From Symbiodinium natans (Eukaryota; Sar; Dinophyceae; Suessiales; Symbiodiniaceae), in NCBI GenBank assembly GCA_905221605.1, contig CAJNDS010000910.1, forward strand, positions 1 to 52,203: a stretch of 52,203 nt of DNA. The letters are read 5' to 3'. The notes under the pieces are model-generated. The model did not search any database. It had not been told where the DNA came from and was given only the letters and a program-made list of their open reading frames with translations. Shown piece by piece: positions 51,929-52,203 of this stretch. The position numbers and the translations under genes are program-made. How positions within the stretch are numbered: position 1 is the stretch's first letter; the number at the start of each line of letters is the position of its first letter.

Positions 51929-52203
51929 GTTGCTGACCGCAACGGCGCGCGCGGCGGTGGGACGGGGCCTCGGTTTCGACGCTACCGGTGTGGTTTCGCG
52001 CGAATTCCGTTGCGTTTCAATGCTGCCGTGTGGTTCCGCGCGAATTCTGTTGCATTTCGATGCTCCCGCTGTGGTTTCGCGCGAATTCCGGCCTCTCGTG
52101 GCCTCTGCAGGCCTCTTCTGGGGGGCCACTTAGGTTGCCGACCGCAACGGCGCGCGCGGTGGGACGGCGCCTTGGTTTCGACGCTCCCGCCATGGTTTCG
52201 CGC
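51929..52203 (+). repeat. GC-rich repeat at the right edge
   Basis: gttg(c/t)cgaccgcaacggc with gcgcgcggtgggacgg occurs at 51929 and again at 52133, a period of about 204. Inside are ~50-bp subrepeats of the type tttcgatgctcccgctgtgg followed by tttcgcgcgaattccg. It runs off the window. Confidence 0.8.

Overview
The window looks like nuclear DNA of a dinoflagellate, most likely Symbiodiniaceae-like. Evidence: a Copia polyprotein of the dinoflagellate type (KGKG/RGRG-rich nucleocapsid, integrase zinc finger H-x3-H-x6-C-x2-C), spliced genes with 60-90 nt introns that often use GC donors, many interstitial TTTAGGG-like telomere repeats, and very dense tandem repeats. No bacterial operon or ribosome-binding-site layout is visible. 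Taxon is inferred from sequence character only.

Region 1 (1-18172) is a decayed endogenous DNA virus of the Polinton-like/PLV-NCLDV kind, about 65-70% GC. Its minus-strand genes are an A32-like packaging ATPase, a penton-like minor capsid protein and several small virion-like proteins. A divergent plus-strand gene fuses an HNH nuclease, a PolB-like palm segment and a Pif1/RecD-like SF1 helicase, and is now broken by three frameshifts. No major capsid gene was found; the element continues past position 1. Two younger insertions interrupt it: a ~1 kb ubiquitin-specific-protease fragment (about 999-1951), and a complete 10.9-kb Copia LTR retrotransposon (4226-15107, 5-bp target duplication ggccc) that splits the ATPase exactly in its P-loop codons. 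The retrotransposon is large and odd: a multi-membrane-span module precedes Gag, a membrane-anchored coiled coil follows RNase H, and a third ORF overlaps the end of Pol.

Region 2 (18200-25400) holds dispersed repeats and host-type genes. Two ~195-bp elements (18208-18404 and 24333-24520) each contain two hairpins built from 9-bp GTCAAATCT units around a conserved loop; related 9-bp GTCA-phased families lie between them. Also here: a broken J-domain gene, a five-exon membrane P-loop ATPase gene (21471-23020), a 226-bp-arm foldback element with a pyrimidine-only loop, and a perfect 21-bp hairpin.

Region 3 (25400-31700) is mostly non-coding, with an AT-rich island, a ~110-bp degenerate tandem array and a five-exon DnaJ-like gene (28362-29133) that no long ORF reveals.

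Region 4 (31700-52203) is dominated by tandem arrays: an 871/874-bp array with dimeric higher-order structure (32404-38172) flanked by duplicated 0.7-kb modules, a 75-bp (25-codon) array joined in frame to a signal-peptide exon (40117-41660), a ~208-bp array (42070-45240), triplet and hexamer microsatellites, a perfect 29-copy TTTAGGC array (49079-49281) and a GC-rich repeat at the right edge.
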